From: ATZT02 sp046048135
GTDB lineage: Bacteria > Actinomycetota > Actinomycetes > S36-B12 > UBA5976
Reading direction: 5' to 3'
DNA: 42,044 nucleotides
NCBI GenBank assembly: GCA_046048135.1
Contig: JBJOGR010000022.1
Coordinates: 1-42,044, forward strand
Shown here in pieces: positions 14,832 through 22,198 of the stretch (its first letter is position 1; every line of letters begins with the position of its first letter). The notes beneath the pieces are model-generated. The model saw only the letters and a list, made by a program, of their open reading frames with translations. It ran no database searches and was not told the origin of the DNA. The translations under genes were made by a program, and so were the position numbers.

Positions 14832-15794
14832 ATGAATACATCCCTTGCCTTATCAAATTTAACATCAGTTGCAGTTCTAGTTTTCATTTTAGGATTTTTA
14901 GGGGCAAGATTTAAAAGTGATTTAAGAATTCCAGAATCAATTTATCAACTAATTTCTATCTATTTACTTTTAGGTATTGGTTTAAAAGGTGGCCATGCTT
15001 TAAAAGATGTATCTTTTTCAGAAATTATAAAACCAAGTATTACTACTTTAATTATTGGAAGTATTATTCCATTCCTAGCTTTTTATTTCCTTAAATTTAT
15101 AAAGAACTTAACGGATATTCAACGAGGATCCATGGCAGCGCACTATGGATCAACTTCATTGGTTACTTTTTCTGCAGCAGTCTTGTATTTAGAAAATAAC
15201 AAAATATTTTTTGAAGGCTATTCCACAACTCTTTTAACAATTATGGAAGTTCCAGGCTTAGTTGTGGGAATTTATTTAGCTAGTAAAAAATATAAATCAA
15301 ATGTTTCATGGGGTAAGACTTTTCAAGAGATACTTTTAGGAAAAACTGTTTTACTTTTAGTGGGTGGTCTAGTTGCAGGATTTATCACTTCAGAAGATGG
15401 ATTCAATAGAGTTTCTCCAGTTTTTGTTGATCTTTTAAATGGAATATTGGTTCTATTTTTACTTCAACTTGGATATATGGCAGGAATACAAATAAATGAA
15501 GTTAAAAAAGCAGGATTTAAATTAATTTTGTTTTCCATTTTCTTTCCAGTTTTAGCAGGAACTATTGGAGTAGTAGGTGGCTATTTATCAGGGATGAGTT
15601 TAGGTGGCACCACACTTTTAGCAGTACTTGCTGCTTCTGCTTCTTATATAGCAGCCCCAGCTGCTGTTTCTATAGCTTTACCAAAAGCCAAATTTGGTTT
15701 GGCTCTTACTTGTTCCATAGGAATTACATTTCCATTTAATTTGATATTCGGTATTCCTTTATATGAAGCTATTGCTAAATTATTAATTAATTAA
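14832..15794 (+). CDS. sbtA: SbtA-type sodium-dependent bicarbonate transporter
   Basis: A 320-residue membrane protein with about ten hydrophobic helices. It matches the SbtA family (formerly DUF897) at LRIPESIYQLISIYLLLGIGLKGG near the N-terminus (key residues P-E-x(10)-L-GLKGG), MAAHYGSTSLVTF in the first repeat, and ASASYIAAPAAV with FNLIFGIPLY in the second. These give the inverted 5+5 topology known for SbtA. Family members import bicarbonate with Na+. It is adjacent to a carbonic anhydrase. The usual PII-like partner SbtB is not recognisable downstream. Confidence 0.85.
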   Translation: MNTSLALSNLTSVAVLVFILGFLGARFKSDLRIPESIYQLISIYLLLGIGLKGGHALKDVSFSEIIKPSITTLIIGSIIPFLAFYFLKFIKNLTDIQRGSMAAHYGSTSLVTFSAAVLYLENNKIFFEGYSTTLLTIMEVPGLVVGIYLASKKYKSNVSWGKTFQEILLGKTVLLLVGGLVAGFITSEDGFNRVSPVFVDLLNGILVLFLLQLGYMAGIQINEVKKAGFKLILFSIFFPVLAGTIGVVGGYLSGMSLGGTTLLAVLAASASYIAAPAAVSIALPKAKFGLALTCSIGITFPFNLIFGIPLYEAIAKLLIN

Positions 15795-15849
15795 TACTTT
15801 TAGTGGACATTTAATTTACTTTTTAACTGAATTAATTTAGGTTATATAA

Positions 15850-16110
15850 ATGAATAACATTCTTTTTAATTTAACTTTTGAATTATTTTTTCATATAAGA
15901 AATAGTTGGAGTCGTTTTATCTGGGAAAATATTAATAATTCACGTTATGCCAACTCACTTTCGAAGATATTAATGGTCAGAAAAACTATTTTTGGTAAAG
16001 ATATTGATTTAGACAAAACTATTTTATTTGATTCATACGGTCAAAGAATTACAGATGAATATTGTGAAAATATATTAAAAGATATGAGAAAAAAAGAACT
16101 AATTAATTAG
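15850..16110 (+). CDS. Small unrecognised protein downstream of sbtA
   Basis: An 86-residue frame, 55 bases after sbtA on the same strand. It has aromatic- and Asn-rich N-terminal sequence (NLTFELFFHIRNSWSRFIWE) and a polar C-terminus (DEYCENILKDMRKKEL). There is no membrane helix of full length and no PII-like fold signature, so I do not call it SbtB. A weak AGGT lies 8 bases before the ATG. The stop overlaps the convergent photolyase stop by 8 bp. It is probably real given position and start, but the function is unknown. Confidence 0.5.
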   Translation: MNNILFNLTFELFFHIRNSWSRFIWENINNSRYANSLSKILMVRKTIFGKDIDLDKTILFDSYGQRITDEYCENILKDMRKKELIN

Positions 16111-17572
16111 TATTTGATTTTTCACTCAAAAGTTGATCTAGATCTTTTAATCTTTTTAAACCATTTACACTTTGGCTCATTCTAATATTTTTCTTAAATT
16201 TTTCTTGGTGTTGATGAATAAATTTCCAATAACCTGCGGTAAATGGACAAGCTTCTTTTCCAACCCGAACATCTGGTTTATACACACAACTTGAACAAAA
16301 ATTACTCATTTTGTTTATATAACTTCCACCACTTGTATAAGGCTTAGTAGACATTTTTCCGCCATCGGCATATTGACTCATACCAATTACATTTGCTGCC
16401 ATTACCCAAGGATGACCATCAATAAAGGCTCGATCAAACCAATCAACTAATTGTTGAGGATTGATTCCTTGTTGCATGCACCAACTTCCTAAAATCATAA
16501 GTCTTTGAATGTGATGCACCCAAGCTCTTTCATTTAAATCACCCACAACATGATTTAAACAATTTGCTTTAATTTTGGAATTATCTAAATCTTCTAGCCA
16601 ATCAGGTAAATTCTTATTCGCTTTTAAAAAGTTATTGTTTTCAGAATATTCTTCACCGAAATACCAATAAAGATGCCAAATGTAATCACGCCAACCTAGA
16701 ATTTGGCGAATAAAACCTTCCACACTTGCAATTGGTGTTTTGTTTTTTAATTCTTTTTCTGCATCTTTTACTACTTGCAATGGATCAAGAAGTCCAATAT
16801 TTAATGGTGCTGATAACAGGGAATGAGACATATGCCAGTCATCAATTAATGAGGCATCTTCATAGGGTCCAAATTGTTTTAAGCGAGTTTCAAAAAAATT
16901 TGCTAGTAATTTTTTCGCTTCTTTTTCAGTAGCTGCAAAGACTCTTTGTTTATCAGTTCCAATAAATTCGAAGCCTTCTTTTTCTAATCTTTTTATTTCT
17001 TTTCTAGCAAAATCATCAATTTCATCTTCTTTGGGATAATAAGGTTTTTCTAAATCAAGGACTTTTACATTTTTTGGCGGGGGCAATCTATTTTCATGAT
17101 CAAAATTCCATGCTCCACCTATTGGGTTTTCCTTTCCATCAACTAAAACAGAGTGAAACACTCTTTGAAATCGATAGAAATCTTCTAACTTAAGTTTTTT
17201 ATCTTTTCTGGTATTGATCCAATTTGCAAAATCTTTCTCACTTAAAACAAAACCTCTTGAAGGAAGTTTTGTAAAGTTATCTTTGTTTAAAAATGCTTTT
17301 CTTGCTCGATAACTGGTAGGAGCAATGACTGAGGCTTTATCTTTAAATTTATTTACAAATTCCTTTACAGAATTAACCTCTACTACTTGGCATCGTTTTC
17401 CTAATTCTTCTTTTTTATGCCAAATGGCACTTAACCACCATTGAGCTTTTGCTCGATGCATTTTTCGAGCCCACATGTCTTCTTTGCTGATTAAAATTAT
17501 GATTTCGCCATCATGATCATTAATGAAATGATTTCCAAGTTGATCAGGAAAAATAATACGTTTAGTTGTCAT
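16103..17572 (-). CDS. Fe-S cluster (6-4) photolyase / FeS-BCP cryptochrome
   Basis: A 489-residue protein of the 'deoxyribodipyrimidine photolyase-related' FeS-BCP group (prototype Agrobacterium PhrB, a (6-4) photolyase). It opens IIFPDQLG. The four cluster cysteines are C338 (ANCLNH), C426 and C429 (FCSSC) and C442 (ACPFTAGYW); their spacing equals that in PhrB as I recall it. FAD-domain features include EGFIRQILGWRDYIW and NERAWVHHIQRLMILG. It repairs UV photoproducts using light, with lumazine as likely antenna. It overlaps the upstream small gene's stop by 8 bp. It is distinct from the classical photolyase at 24005-25396. Confidence 0.9.
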   Translation of the reverse strand: MTTKRIIFPDQLGNHFINDHDGEIIILISKEDMWARKMHRAKAQWWLSAIWHKKEELGKRCQVVEVNSVKEFVNKFKDKASVIAPTSYRARKAFLNKDNFTKLPSRGFVLSEKDFANWINTRKDKKLKLEDFYRFQRVFHSVLVDGKENPIGGAWNFDHENRLPPPKNVKVLDLEKPYYPKEDEIDDFARKEIKRLEKEGFEFIGTDKQRVFAATEKEAKKLLANFFETRLKQFGPYEDASLIDDWHMSHSLLSAPLNIGLLDPLQVVKDAEKELKNKTPIASVEGFIRQILGWRDYIWHLYWYFGEEYSENNNFLKANKNLPDWLEDLDNSKIKANCLNHVVGDLNERAWVHHIQRLMILGSWCMQQGINPQQLVDWFDRAFIDGHPWVMAANVIGMSQYADGGKMSTKPYTSGGSYINKMSNFCSSCVYKPDVRVGKEACPFTAGYWKFIHQHQEKFKKNIRMSQSVNGLKRLKDLDQLLSEKSNTN

Positions 17573-17677
17573 AACTTTTCTAAATCATATGCCCTAAAAG
17601 ACTTTTCCACATCTGAAGTTATCCACATTTAAAATGTATTTAAATATATGAGATCAAAAAATTTGTTTATATAAAGG

Positions 17678-17699
17678 AACGACCCCTTTCGGGGTCGTT
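17678..17699. other. Strong GC-rich hairpin in a divergent intergenic region
   Basis: AACGACCCC-TTTC-GGGGTCGTT is a perfect 9-bp stem with a 4-nt loop (GAAA when read on the minus strand, a GNRA tetraloop). It lies between two divergent genes, so it is not at the end of any annotated gene. No U-tract directly follows on either strand. Nearby at about 17707-17729 three AGGT/ACCT words could pair alternately. Confidence 0.6.
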
Positions 17700-17763
17700 A
17701 TGCAAAGGTACTGAGACCTAAGCAGGTATTTGTATATTCTAACACGGAGAATTGATAGAAACA

Positions 17764-18315
17764 ATGGGTAAGAAAAAAGCAATATTCATTGTAGATGGAT
17801 TAAACCTATTTCATTCAATTTGTAATACTTTAGAATTACAAGATAATGCTATTAATCTTGAAAAACTTTGTAAACAAATAATTAAAGAAGCAGAATATGT
17901 TAATACAATTGAACTTTTTGGAACAAATTATAAAGGAAATAATTCATTAGCTATTCAGCAACGCAAGTTTTTTAATCTCAATAGCAGACTTAGAAAAGTA
18001 ACACTACACCCAGGAATCTTCCGGAAAAGAAAGTTAGTTTGTCACAAATGCAAAAAAACAATTTTCTATTATCAAGAAAAGCATACGGATATAAATATTG
18101 GCTTAAAATTAATTGAAACAAATCAAGTTTTCAACAATAGTAAAATTTATTTTATAAGTGCTGATGATGACTTTACTCCTTTGCTTAAAAAAACATCTCT
18201 TAATAAAAATGGCAACAAAATTATTAGAGTCTTGCCTCCAGGACGATTTTCAACAAACTTTTATCCTATTATCCATTTAAATAAAGCTCAAATATTAAAA
18301 AGTCAATTTAAATAA
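17764..18315 (+). CDS. NYN-domain (LabA/DUF88-like) putative ribonuclease
   Basis: A 183-residue NYN domain of the PIN-like nuclease superfamily. Acidic residues in the expected places are FIVDGLNLFH (first strand), KHTDINIGLKL (second acidic) and ISADDDFTPLL (third cluster), followed by a basic, Pro-containing end. A CHKC pair at about residues 94-97 is an insertion that could bind metal together with other residues, but only one CxxC is present. An in-frame TTG at 17752 is an alternative start; neither start has a well-placed ribosome site, and a TATATT box lies at 17733-17738. RNA is the likely substrate. It overlaps the SpoU gene by 8 bp at the stops. Confidence 0.78.
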   Translation: MGKKKAIFIVDGLNLFHSICNTLELQDNAINLEKLCKQIIKEAEYVNTIELFGTNYKGNNSLAIQQRKFFNLNSRLRKVTLHPGIFRKRKLVCHKCKKTIFYYQEKHTDINIGLKLIETNQVFNNSKIYFISADDDFTPLLKKTSLNKNGNKIIRVLPPGRFSTNFYPIIHLNKAQILKSQFK

Positions 18316-18985
18316 CTTTTATATGTTGCAATCCCCAAGCAAACATTGCTATAGCACCAGCTGCTGAGGCATTCATTGATCTTGTTGATCCATATTGTTT
18401 AATTTCATAAATTTTTTCACATATTGAAATAGCGTCATCAGATAATCCTGGGCCTTCTTGTCCGAATAAAAATGCGCAAGGTCTAGGTAATTTTGCTGTT
18501 TCTAAAGGTTCGCAATTTTCTACATTGTCGATACCAATAACTGGAACATTATTTTCTTTAGCCCAATCACTAAATTCTTTAGGAGTGGCGTGGTGGAAAA
18601 GGTGTAAATATTTATCTGTCACCATCGCACCTCTTTTATTCCAATCACGCTTACCGATTATGTGAACACCGGCGACATTGAAAGCATTTGCAGTTCTTAC
18701 AACAGAACCAATATTTAAATCATGTTGCCAATTTTCAATAGCAATATGTAAGGGATGTCTTGATTTATCTAAATCTTTAACAATTGCTTCCACAGACCAG
18801 TATCTGTATTTATCAAGCACATTTCTTTTATCCCCATTTTCTAAATATTGAGGATCGTATTGTTCGCCAATTGGCCATGGTTTTGGATGAGGTCCAACTC
18901 CAACAACTGGATAAAATTCACCAGCTTGAACTTCTGAACGATCCCCTAAATCAGGTCTATTTACTAAATACTCTTCATTATCCAT
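18308..18985 (-). CDS. SpoU/TrmH-family RNA 2'-O-methyltransferase
   Basis: A 225-residue SPOUT methyltransferase. The three signature motifs are HDLNIGSVVRTANAF (motif 1, Asn and Arg), FLFGQEGPGLS (motif 2) and YGSTRSMNASAAGAIAMF (motif 3, SAM knot). The N-terminal 70 residues are a family-specific extension (VGPHPKPWP...YRYWSVEAIV). It methylates ribose in tRNA or rRNA; the target site cannot be read from sequence. It is the last gene of a tight minus-strand cluster behind the homocysteine methyltransferase (8-base gap). Confidence 0.85.
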   Translation of the reverse strand: MDNEEYLVNRPDLGDRSEVQAGEFYPVVGVGPHPKPWPIGEQYDPQYLENGDKRNVLDKYRYWSVEAIVKDLDKSRHPLHIAIENWQHDLNIGSVVRTANAFNVAGVHIIGKRDWNKRGAMVTDKYLHLFHHATPKEFSDWAKENNVPVIGIDNVENCEPLETAKLPRPCAFLFGQEGPGLSDDAISICEKIYEIKQYGSTRSMNASAAGAIAMFAWGLQHIKVI

Positions 18986-18993
18986 TTAATAAA

Positions 18994-19875
18994 TTATTTA
19001 ACTGCTTCACTAATTGCTTTAGTGTGCTTAGGAGTGGAACCACAACATGAACCAATTACATTAATACCAATTTCTTTCATTTCTTTTGCGTACTTGGCCA
19101 TTTCTTCAGGTGTTCCATCATAAATAAATTCATCTCCCACAAGTTTTGGTAAACCTGCATTTGATTGAGTAATTAAATAAGTTCCTGGTTGTCTGGCACT
19201 TGCTAATTCTTGAGCAATTATTTTCATTTCATCAGTGCCACGTCCACAATTTGCTCCAATTAGACGAACTCCTAATGCTGAAATTTGTTTGACTGCCATT
19301 TCAGGTTTTACACCCATCATGGTTCTTAAATTTGTATCAAATGAAAATGTGACAATAATTGGTAATCCGGGAGCAACTTCTTGTGCAGCTTTTACTGCTG
19401 CTTCAACTTCTGCCAAATCACTCATGGTTTCAATCAATATTGCATCCACACCACCTGCAACTAAACCTTTAATTTGTTCTGCAAATATTTCTTTTGCTTG
19501 ATCAATTGTTAATGTGCCCATAGGTTCCATGAGTTCACCACTTGGACCAATATCTCCCATAACAAAACAATCTGGATATTTACTGGCAACTTTCTTTGCA
19601 AGTTCTGCTGCTGCTTTGTTTAATTCAAAAACACGATCTTCTAATTGATGCATTTGCAACCTTGGTTTTGTGCCACCAAAAGTATTTGTAGTTAAAAGAT
19701 TTGCTCCATTTTTTGCATATTCATCTAGAATTTCTGCAACTTTTTCAGGATGTTCTACATTCCATAATTCAGGTGCTCCACCATCGGTTAAACCTGCTTC
19801 TTGCAACATGGTGCCCATAGCACCATCACTAATTAAAGTTTTTCCTTGATCTAATAAATCGTAAATATTTGCCAT
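18994..19875 (-). CDS. Homocysteine S-methyltransferase family protein
   Basis: A 293-residue Pfam S-methyl_trans domain protein, full length. It begins with DGAMGTMLQEAGL and TTNTFGG. Zinc cysteines are in IGANCGRG and GSCCGS. Such enzymes move a methyl group from betaine, S-methylmethionine or methylcobalamin/folate to homocysteine, making methionine. It has no B12 or folate domain, so it is BhmT/MmuM-like rather than full MetH, though the GANC/GSCCG pattern also resembles the MetH N-terminal module. The upstream neighbours (CvfC-type domain and TipAS domain) are on the same strand with 0-31-base gaps. The methyl donor is unknown. Confidence 0.85.
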   Translation of the reverse strand: MANIYDLLDQGKTLISDGAMGTMLQEAGLTDGGAPELWNVEHPEKVAEILDEYAKNGANLLTTNTFGGTKPRLQMHQLEDRVFELNKAAAELAKKVASKYPDCFVMGDIGPSGELMEPMGTLTIDQAKEIFAEQIKGLVAGGVDAILIETMSDLAEVEAAVKAAQEVAPGLPIIVTFSFDTNLRTMMGVKPEMAVKQISALGVRLIGANCGRGTDEMKIIAQELASARQPGTYLITQSNAGLPKLVGDEFIYDGTPEEMAKYAKEMKEIGINVIGSCCGSTPKHTKAISEAVK

Positions 19876-19906
19876 GTTGATTTCTCCACTCTTAATAAAA
19901 TTAGTT

Positions 19907-20203
19907 TTAGTTTTTTCCTAATTCATCAAGTAATGCCGCGAGGTTTTCCTCGGAGAAATCTTTCTCAATACCAGCAACAACCTGTTCTGCAATTATAGCC
20001 GGTTCACCTTCAGCTTTTATCCATTCAGATCTATTCCAGCCATTCATATAACTATCAGCATCTGTTTCATTTAAGCGCATAGCGGCTTCATCAATTGCTT
20101 CTTGAAATCTTTGTGATAGTTGAGTTTTAACTACTTTGTCGCCTTCTCTAACTGTTACTAAAGAAGGGATATTCTTCCAACTAGTTATTTGATATTCACT
20201 CAT
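19907..20203 (-). CDS. CvfC-type 'virulence factor' domain protein (PF13769-like)
   Basis: A 98-residue protein matching the short 'virulence factor' domain known from staphylococcal CvfC. Recognisable features are ITSWKNIPSLVTVREGD at the N-terminus, LSQRFQEAIDEAAM and the conserved YMNGWNRSEW. The domain's activity is not established despite its name; I recall homologues near methyltransferase or one-carbon genes. It starts directly after the TipAS-domain stop (TAGATG) and precedes the homocysteine methyltransferase by 31 bases, so the three are probably one operon. Any role in methyl transfer is inference. Confidence 0.7.
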   Translation of the reverse strand: MSEYQITSWKNIPSLVTVREGDKVVKTQLSQRFQEAIDEAAMRLNETDADSYMNGWNRSEWIKAEGEPAIIAEQVVAGIEKDFSEENLAALLDELGKN

Positions 20204-20635
20204 CTACATATTGTCTAACGAATTCGCAGTTATTGCATCATGAATAAATTGGGCAAGTCCTTGAGCATGTTTTTCATAGTTTTCTTTAAATCTTTCATCA
20301 CTTATATACATCAAAGCTAATCCTGAATGTATTTCGTAATCACAGTTATAAAACCATTTAGTTATGTATTGGCGATGAGCTTCTGCTGTTTCTTTTGCTT
20401 CACTACTTTCTGGATCTATTCCTTTTTCCATCAAGTTTTTAAATTTTTGAACTATGAAATCTGATTCCAAGGCCATGTTGGCCCAATCTTCTTTTGTATA
20501 GTTTTTGGTCTTTTCTTGGGATTGTTTATATGCAGAGGTTTGACCATATTTTTCTTTAGTTTCGTCTTCATATTTGTCTGGATCAAATGATCCAAATACT
20601 TCTTGTTTTTCTTGACTTGAAAGATTTGTGCTCAT
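20204..20635 (-). CDS. Stand-alone TipAS (antibiotic-recognition) domain protein
   Basis: A 143-residue TipAS-fold protein. The opening EVFGSFDPDKYEDETKEKYG, then TSAYKQSQEKTKNYTKEDW and the C-terminal FYNCDYEIHSGLALMYISD followed by RFKENYEKHAQGLAQF match the ligand-binding domain of Streptomyces TipA. In TipA this domain binds thiopeptides and is fused to a MerR-type DNA-binding domain. Here no HTH is present, so it would act as a soluble ligand-binding or sequestering protein, like the natural short TipAS form. I prefer ATG 20635 over the GTG at 20644. First gene of the operon. Confidence 0.78.
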   Translation of the reverse strand: MSTNLSSQEKQEVFGSFDPDKYEDETKEKYGQTSAYKQSQEKTKNYTKEDWANMALESDFIVQKFKNLMEKGIDPESSEAKETAEAHRQYITKWFYNCDYEIHSGLALMYISDERFKENYEKHAQGLAQFIHDAITANSLDNM

Positions 20636-20690
20636 AATTAACACTAATTATGTCAAAGAGATAATTCACGTATTATTTAACCTGAATCAT

Positions 20691-20774
20691 ATGAACACAA
20701 AAACTAGAAGAATCATCACATTATTAGTGCTATTTGGTTTAGTAATAGCTGCTTTAATTCAAACCTTTATTTAA
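20691..20774 (+). CDS. 27-residue single-span membrane peptide
   Basis: ATG at 20691 to TAA at 20772. A basic N-terminus (MNTKTRR) precedes one hydrophobic helix (IITLLVLFGLVIAALIQTFI), a clean positive-inside single-pass layout. A TATTAT box at 20671-20676 gives a start about 8 bases before the ATG. The stop overlaps the convergent XRE regulator stop by 8 bp, the same geometry as several real gene pairs here. Function unknown. Confidence 0.45.
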   Translation: MNTKTRRIITLLVLFGLVIAALIQTFI

Positions 20775-21018
20775 AATCTTTTCTGGCCATGGGAAGTAGT
20801 AATTCATAAGCCTGCATTTCAAGTGCATCTGCAATTGCCCATAAATTATCTAAAGAAGGCGAGAGGTGGCCGTTTTCAATTCGTGAAATAGTTTTTCTAT
20901 CTAAACCAGCAATTTCGGCTAATCTTTCTTGACTTAATTTTGCTTGGATTCGCACCTTTTTCATTGATTTACCAAATGCTTTACGCCGTTGCTGGATTTC
21001 TGCATCAAGGTATATCAC
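20767..21018 (-). CDS. XRE-family transcriptional regulator
   Basis: An 83-residue single-domain Cro/CI-type HTH protein. The helices are visible as MKKVRIQAKLSQERLAEIAG, LDRKTISRIENGHLSPS and LDNLWAIADALEM. There is no extra sensor domain. The start is GTG at 21018. TACC/GGTA inverted repeats lie across and upstream of the start, suggesting autoregulation. The target genes are unknown; the nearest are the 27-aa membrane peptide and serC. Confidence 0.82.
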   Translation of the reverse strand: MIYLDAEIQQRRKAFGKSMKKVRIQAKLSQERLAEIAGLDRKTISRIENGHLSPSLDNLWAIADALEMQAYELLLPMARKDFK

Positions 21019-21067
21019 GGGCGTACCTTAATGGTTTTTATAAAATAATCAATACCTAATTTGGTAT
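21007..21067 (-). promoter_or_regulatory. Candidate autoregulatory operators of the XRE gene
   Basis: Two inverted repeats of the same word: AAGGTA...TACCTT (21007-21012/21024-21029), spanning the GTG start, and ATACC...GGTAT (21052-21056/21063-21067) upstream. Both share the TACC/GGTA core, as expected for a dimeric XRE protein. Confidence 0.5.
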
Positions 21068-21077
21068 ATTTTAATTA

Positions 21078-22196
21078 TTAAAGTTTTTCAACTATGTAAT
21101 CAATGCAATTTGTTAAAGCTTCAACATCACTTAATTCAACTGATGGAAACACTCCAACTCTTATTTGATTTTTACCAATTTTTCTATATGAATCTGTGTC
21201 AACTATTCCATTTGCTCGAAGTATCGCAGATATTTGTAAGGCATCAATTGAGTCAATGAAATCTATAGTTGCCACAACACTTGAACGTAATTCTTTCTTT
21301 TCCACAAAAGGTTTAGCAAAATCTCTTGATTCAGCCCATGAATATAGAAAATCACTAGAAGTTTTAGATTTATTGCTTGACCAAGTAAGTCCACCATTTT
21401 CATTAAACCAAGCAACTTGATTTTCAAACATATGAATAGTTGCTAATGCTGGAGTGTTATAAGTTTGATTTAATCTTGAATTTTCTAAAGTAATTGTTAA
21501 ATCTAAAAATGGTGGTTGCCACCTACTTGTTTTCTTTATTTCTTCAATTCTTGAAATTGCTTGAGGACTTAAAAGGGCCACAAATAATCCACCATCTGAA
21601 CCAAAAGATTTTTGTGGGCCAAAGTAATAGGCATCAAATTCTTTTGGATCAACCATTGCTCCACCTGCTGCAGAGGTGGCATCAATTAAATGCAAACCAT
21701 CTTTTGTTGGTCTTTTAACTTCTTTCATTACTCCAGTGCTGGTTTCATTATGTGCTGTGGCATAAACATCAAATTTTGGATTTGGATTGTAATCAGGTGC
21801 ATCACCTGGTTCAGATTTAATAATTTCAATATTTTTTAAAAATGGGGCACTCTTAGCACCTTGAGCAAATTTATTACTAAATTCACCAAATGATAAAAAT
21901 TGACCACTTTCTTTAATTAAACAAAATATTGCCGCATCCCAAAAGGCAGTGGTTCCACCATTTCCTAAAATTACTTCGTATCCATCAGGTAATTTAAATA
22001 AACTGTGTAGTCCTACTCTTAAAGACTTCACAACATCTTTAACAGTTTTTTGTCTATGACTTGTGCCTAAATAACCTGGGTTTGATGCAACAAGAGCTGC
22101 TAATTGAGTGGCACGAATTTTGCTAGGACCTGAACCAAATCTTAAATCTTTTGGTTTTAAATTTTCAGGAATTACAATATTTGGAATTTCTGACAT
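21078..22196 (-). CDS. serC: Phosphoserine aminotransferase
   Basis: A 372-residue PLP enzyme converting 3-phosphohydroxypyruvate to phosphoserine. The PLP-lysine region is YFGPQKSFGSDGG. RFGSGPSKIR opens the fold, and NGGTTAFWDA and ATAHNETSTGV are cofactor/substrate loops of the actinobacterial SerC type. It starts 2 bases after the citA-type gene's stop, so the two form an operon. pdxH, encoding the PLP-producing oxidase, is divergently placed on the other side of citA, a fitting cofactor link. A linkage of these genes is known in Actinobacteria. Confidence 0.92.
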   Translation of the reverse strand: MSEIPNIVIPENLKPKDLRFGSGPSKIRATQLAALVASNPGYLGTSHRQKTVKDVVKSLRVGLHSLFKLPDGYEVILGNGGTTAFWDAAIFCLIKESGQFLSFGEFSNKFAQGAKSAPFLKNIEIIKSEPGDAPDYNPNPKFDVYATAHNETSTGVMKEVKRPTKDGLHLIDATSAAGGAMVDPKEFDAYYFGPQKSFGSDGGLFVALLSPQAISRIEEIKKTSRWQPPFLDLTITLENSRLNQTYNTPALATIHMFENQVAWFNENGGLTWSSNKSKTSSDFLYSWAESRDFAKPFVEKKELRSSVVATIDFIDSIDALQISAILRANGIVDTDSYRKIGKNQIRVGVFPSVELSDVEALTNCIDYIVEKL

Positions 22197-22198
22197 AT

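Noticed and set aside
15850..16110. Calling the 86-aa protein SbtB
   Set aside because: Position fits, but it shows no PII-like strand/T-loop pattern and is too divergent to name.
17678..17699. Intrinsic terminator
   Set aside because: The hairpin is not downstream of any gene on either strand and lacks an adjoining U-tract; listed as a hairpin of unknown role instead.
18994..19875. Truncated MetH
   Set aside because: The length and ends fit a complete single-domain homocysteine methyltransferase; no remnants of folate or B12 domains follow.
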